From positions 992,001 through 1,056,000 of the forward strand of contig NZ_WKJQ01000001.1 in the NCBI RefSeq assembly GCF_009674625.1: 64,000 nucleotides of DNA. The letters run 5' to 3'. Under the pieces are notes generated by a model. It worked only from the letters and a program-made list of their open reading frames with translations, was not told where the DNA came from and searched no databases. The position numbers were made by a program, and so were the translations under genes. The DNA is from Haloferax marinum (GTDB taxonomy: Archaea > Halobacteriota > Halobacteria > Halobacteriales > Haloferacaceae). Below are positions 62,738-64,000 of the stretch, piece after piece (position 1 is the first letter of the stretch; the number at the start of each line of letters is the position of its first letter).

Positions 62738-64000
62738 ATGGCGCAGGATACCGACATCTCCGCGGAACTCGAAGACAAGCTCAGCCAACATCGGAGACGG
62801 CAGACGCCAGCCTCGGGGACGCTCGTGATGGGTTCACAGGAGGCCTACGTCGGCGACGAGGTGACGCTGCTCGGTCGCAACCTCCCAGAGTCCATCGAGC
62901 TGACGGTCGTCTGGCACTCGGTGAACGGCAGTTGGGGCGTCCTCAAGGCCAACGAGATACTTGGACCGCAGTACCAGTCCAAAGAGAAACGACTCACGAC
63001 GGTCACCACCGACGCCGACGGGAAGTTCGACGAGAGCATCGAGATTCCAGAGGACTACGGTGGGGCCCACACCGTCGAACTCCGCGCGCCCGACGGGACG
63101 AACCTCGGACAGGGCGAAATCGAGGTCACGCCGCATTTCGAGATAGAGAACCGCACGGCACCGCTCGGCGAGGTCTTCACCATCACGGGGTACGGCCTCG
63201 GCCCCAACCCCCTTACGAACAACTATCAGGTGACCTGGGACAACGGGATGGTCGGATTCATGACCGGCGTGATGAACAACGGGAAGGCGACGGCCCAAAT
63301 CCGCGCGGCGGGACCCGTCGGAGAGCACGTCGTGCAGGTCTGGCGGAACTACCGCGGCGTCCCGTTCCTCCAGAACAACACGCAATCACCGTACGGTCCG
63401 GTCGCCGGGGGGCGACAGTCGTCGTGGACCGTCGAGACGACCGAACCCGAGGGCGAACCCGAATCCATGTGGATCGACGCGCAGTTCGACGAGACGCCCC
63501 TCGAAGTCCACTACCCCGACATCGACGAGGATACCGACGCCGAACTCGAAATCACGCCCACGTCGGGCAAGCCGGGGACCACGGCGTTCATCCGTGGCGA
63601 GAACTTCCCGTCGGATGAGGAGGTCGACCTCGTGTGGTACCGCCACCAGGGCCACCGCGTGAAGGGAATCCCCATCACGCCTGTGCCGCAACCGGACGTG
63701 CTTCCGTCGGTGACCACCGACGAGAACGGGTCGTTCCAGGTGGAAGTCGAAATCCCACGGGACGTCGGGTCGACCCGACCGATAACCGCGGAGATAGACG
63801 GGACGTCCGTCGCCATCACCGGCTTCATGATGCAACCCGACGTGGTCGACATCTCGCCGAAGAAAGGACCGGTCGGCACCGAAATCGACATCAAGATAAC
63901 CGGCATCGGGTGGACCGTCTACGAGAACGCGCCGTACTTCGTCTACGACAACAAGCCAATCGGCTACGTCTGCGGCGTCGACGACGAGGAAGAAAACGGT
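62738..64000 (+). CDS. Large Ig-like repeat protein, 5' part (gene cut by window edge)
   Basis: 421 residues to the window end, no stop reached. MAQDTDISAELEDKLSQHRR, a charged start with no signal peptide. Then repeated beta modules with IPT/TIG-like phrases (YVGDEVTLLGRNLPESIELT; LGEVFTITGYGLGPNPL; KPGTTAFIRGENFPSDEEVD; VGTEIDIKITGIGWTVYENA). The gene continues to the right. No enzyme motif is seen. It might be a structural or adhesin-like protein. Confidence 0.65.
   Translation, partial: MAQDTDISAELEDKLSQHRRRQTPASGTLVMGSQEAYVGDEVTLLGRNLPESIELTVVWHSVNGSWGVLKANEILGPQYQSKEKRLTTVTTDADGKFDESIEIPEDYGGAHTVELRAPDGTNLGQGEIEVTPHFEIENRTAPLGEVFTITGYGLGPNPLTNNYQVTWDNGMVGFMTGVMNNGKATAQIRAAGPVGEHVVQVWRNYRGVPFLQNNTQSPYGPVAGGRQSSWTVETTEPEGEPESMWIDAQFDETPLEVHYPDIDEDTDAELEITPTSGKPGTTAFIRGENFPSDEEVDLVWYRHQGHRVKGIPITPVPQPDVLPSVTTDENGSFQVEVEIPRDVGSTRPITAEIDGTSVAITGFMMQPDVVDISPKKGPVGTEIDIKITGIGWTVYENAPYFVYDNKPIGYVCGVDDEEENG

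Overview
The window is chromosomal DNA of a halophilic archaeon, most likely a Haloferax species. The evidence is high GC, very acidic proteins, many leaderless genes with a TATA-like box about 27 bases before the start codon, and archaeal information-processing genes (PolB, Mre11-Rad50, PAN). It also carries haloarchaeal signatures such as halocyanins, glycerol-1-phosphate dehydrogenase and many halophile-only small membrane proteins. The gene order agrees with what I remember of the Haloferax volcanii chromosome between the polB and pyruvate kinase regions; that is memory, not a search.

Layout. 1-10 kb: the start of DNA polymerase B, a halophile-specific trio, the rad50-mre11 repair operon, a winged-helix regulator divergent from the proteasome ATPase PAN, and endonuclease III. 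10-16 kb: a respiratory cluster with membrane-anchored halocyanin, split cytochrome b (PetB and PetD types) and small membrane subunits, but no Rieske protein. 16-28 kb: a NAD-kinase-like protein, M28, S9 and M42 peptidases, a thiolase with its zinc/OB partner, methylmalonyl-CoA mutase small subunit with MeaB, and two PH-domain proteins. 28-32 kb: a second halocyanin, tandem repeats, a glycosyltransferase, and an AT-rich patch holding a small zinc-ribbon/glycine-zipper gene, an IS-end remnant and a strongly structured intergenic stretch. 32-40 kb: G1P dehydrogenase, a LysE exporter, a DtxR regulator with a GDT1-type exporter and a clear operator, a threonine-synthase-like protein without its lysine, and regulators. 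40-54 kb: PEP synthase, MfnA-type decarboxylase, a 549-bp IS-like element carrying a regulator gene, methionyl-tRNA synthetase, a second PetD, and pyruvate kinase. 54-64 kb: cell-surface and membrane proteins (surface glycoprotein, NfeD plus stomatin-like protein, two Tat lipoproteins), a cysteine-rich regulator and an incomplete Ig-like protein.

How genes work together. PEP synthase and pyruvate kinase run opposite directions of the same step. The halocyanin/cytochrome b cluster is an electron-transfer complex whose halocyanin and PetD genes each have a near-identical second copy elsewhere in the window. The DtxR gene and the exporter gene overlap by four bases and share one promoter with a perfect palindrome, which suggests manganese (or iron) control. 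No rRNA, tRNA, CRISPR array or complete transposase gene was found. The most interesting items are the 549-bp non-autonomous element, the Lys-to-His threonine synthase, the histidine-rich loop in MeaB, the Rieske-less bc-type cluster with satellite copies, and the conserved-cysteine lipoprotein domain beside a cysteine-rich regulator.
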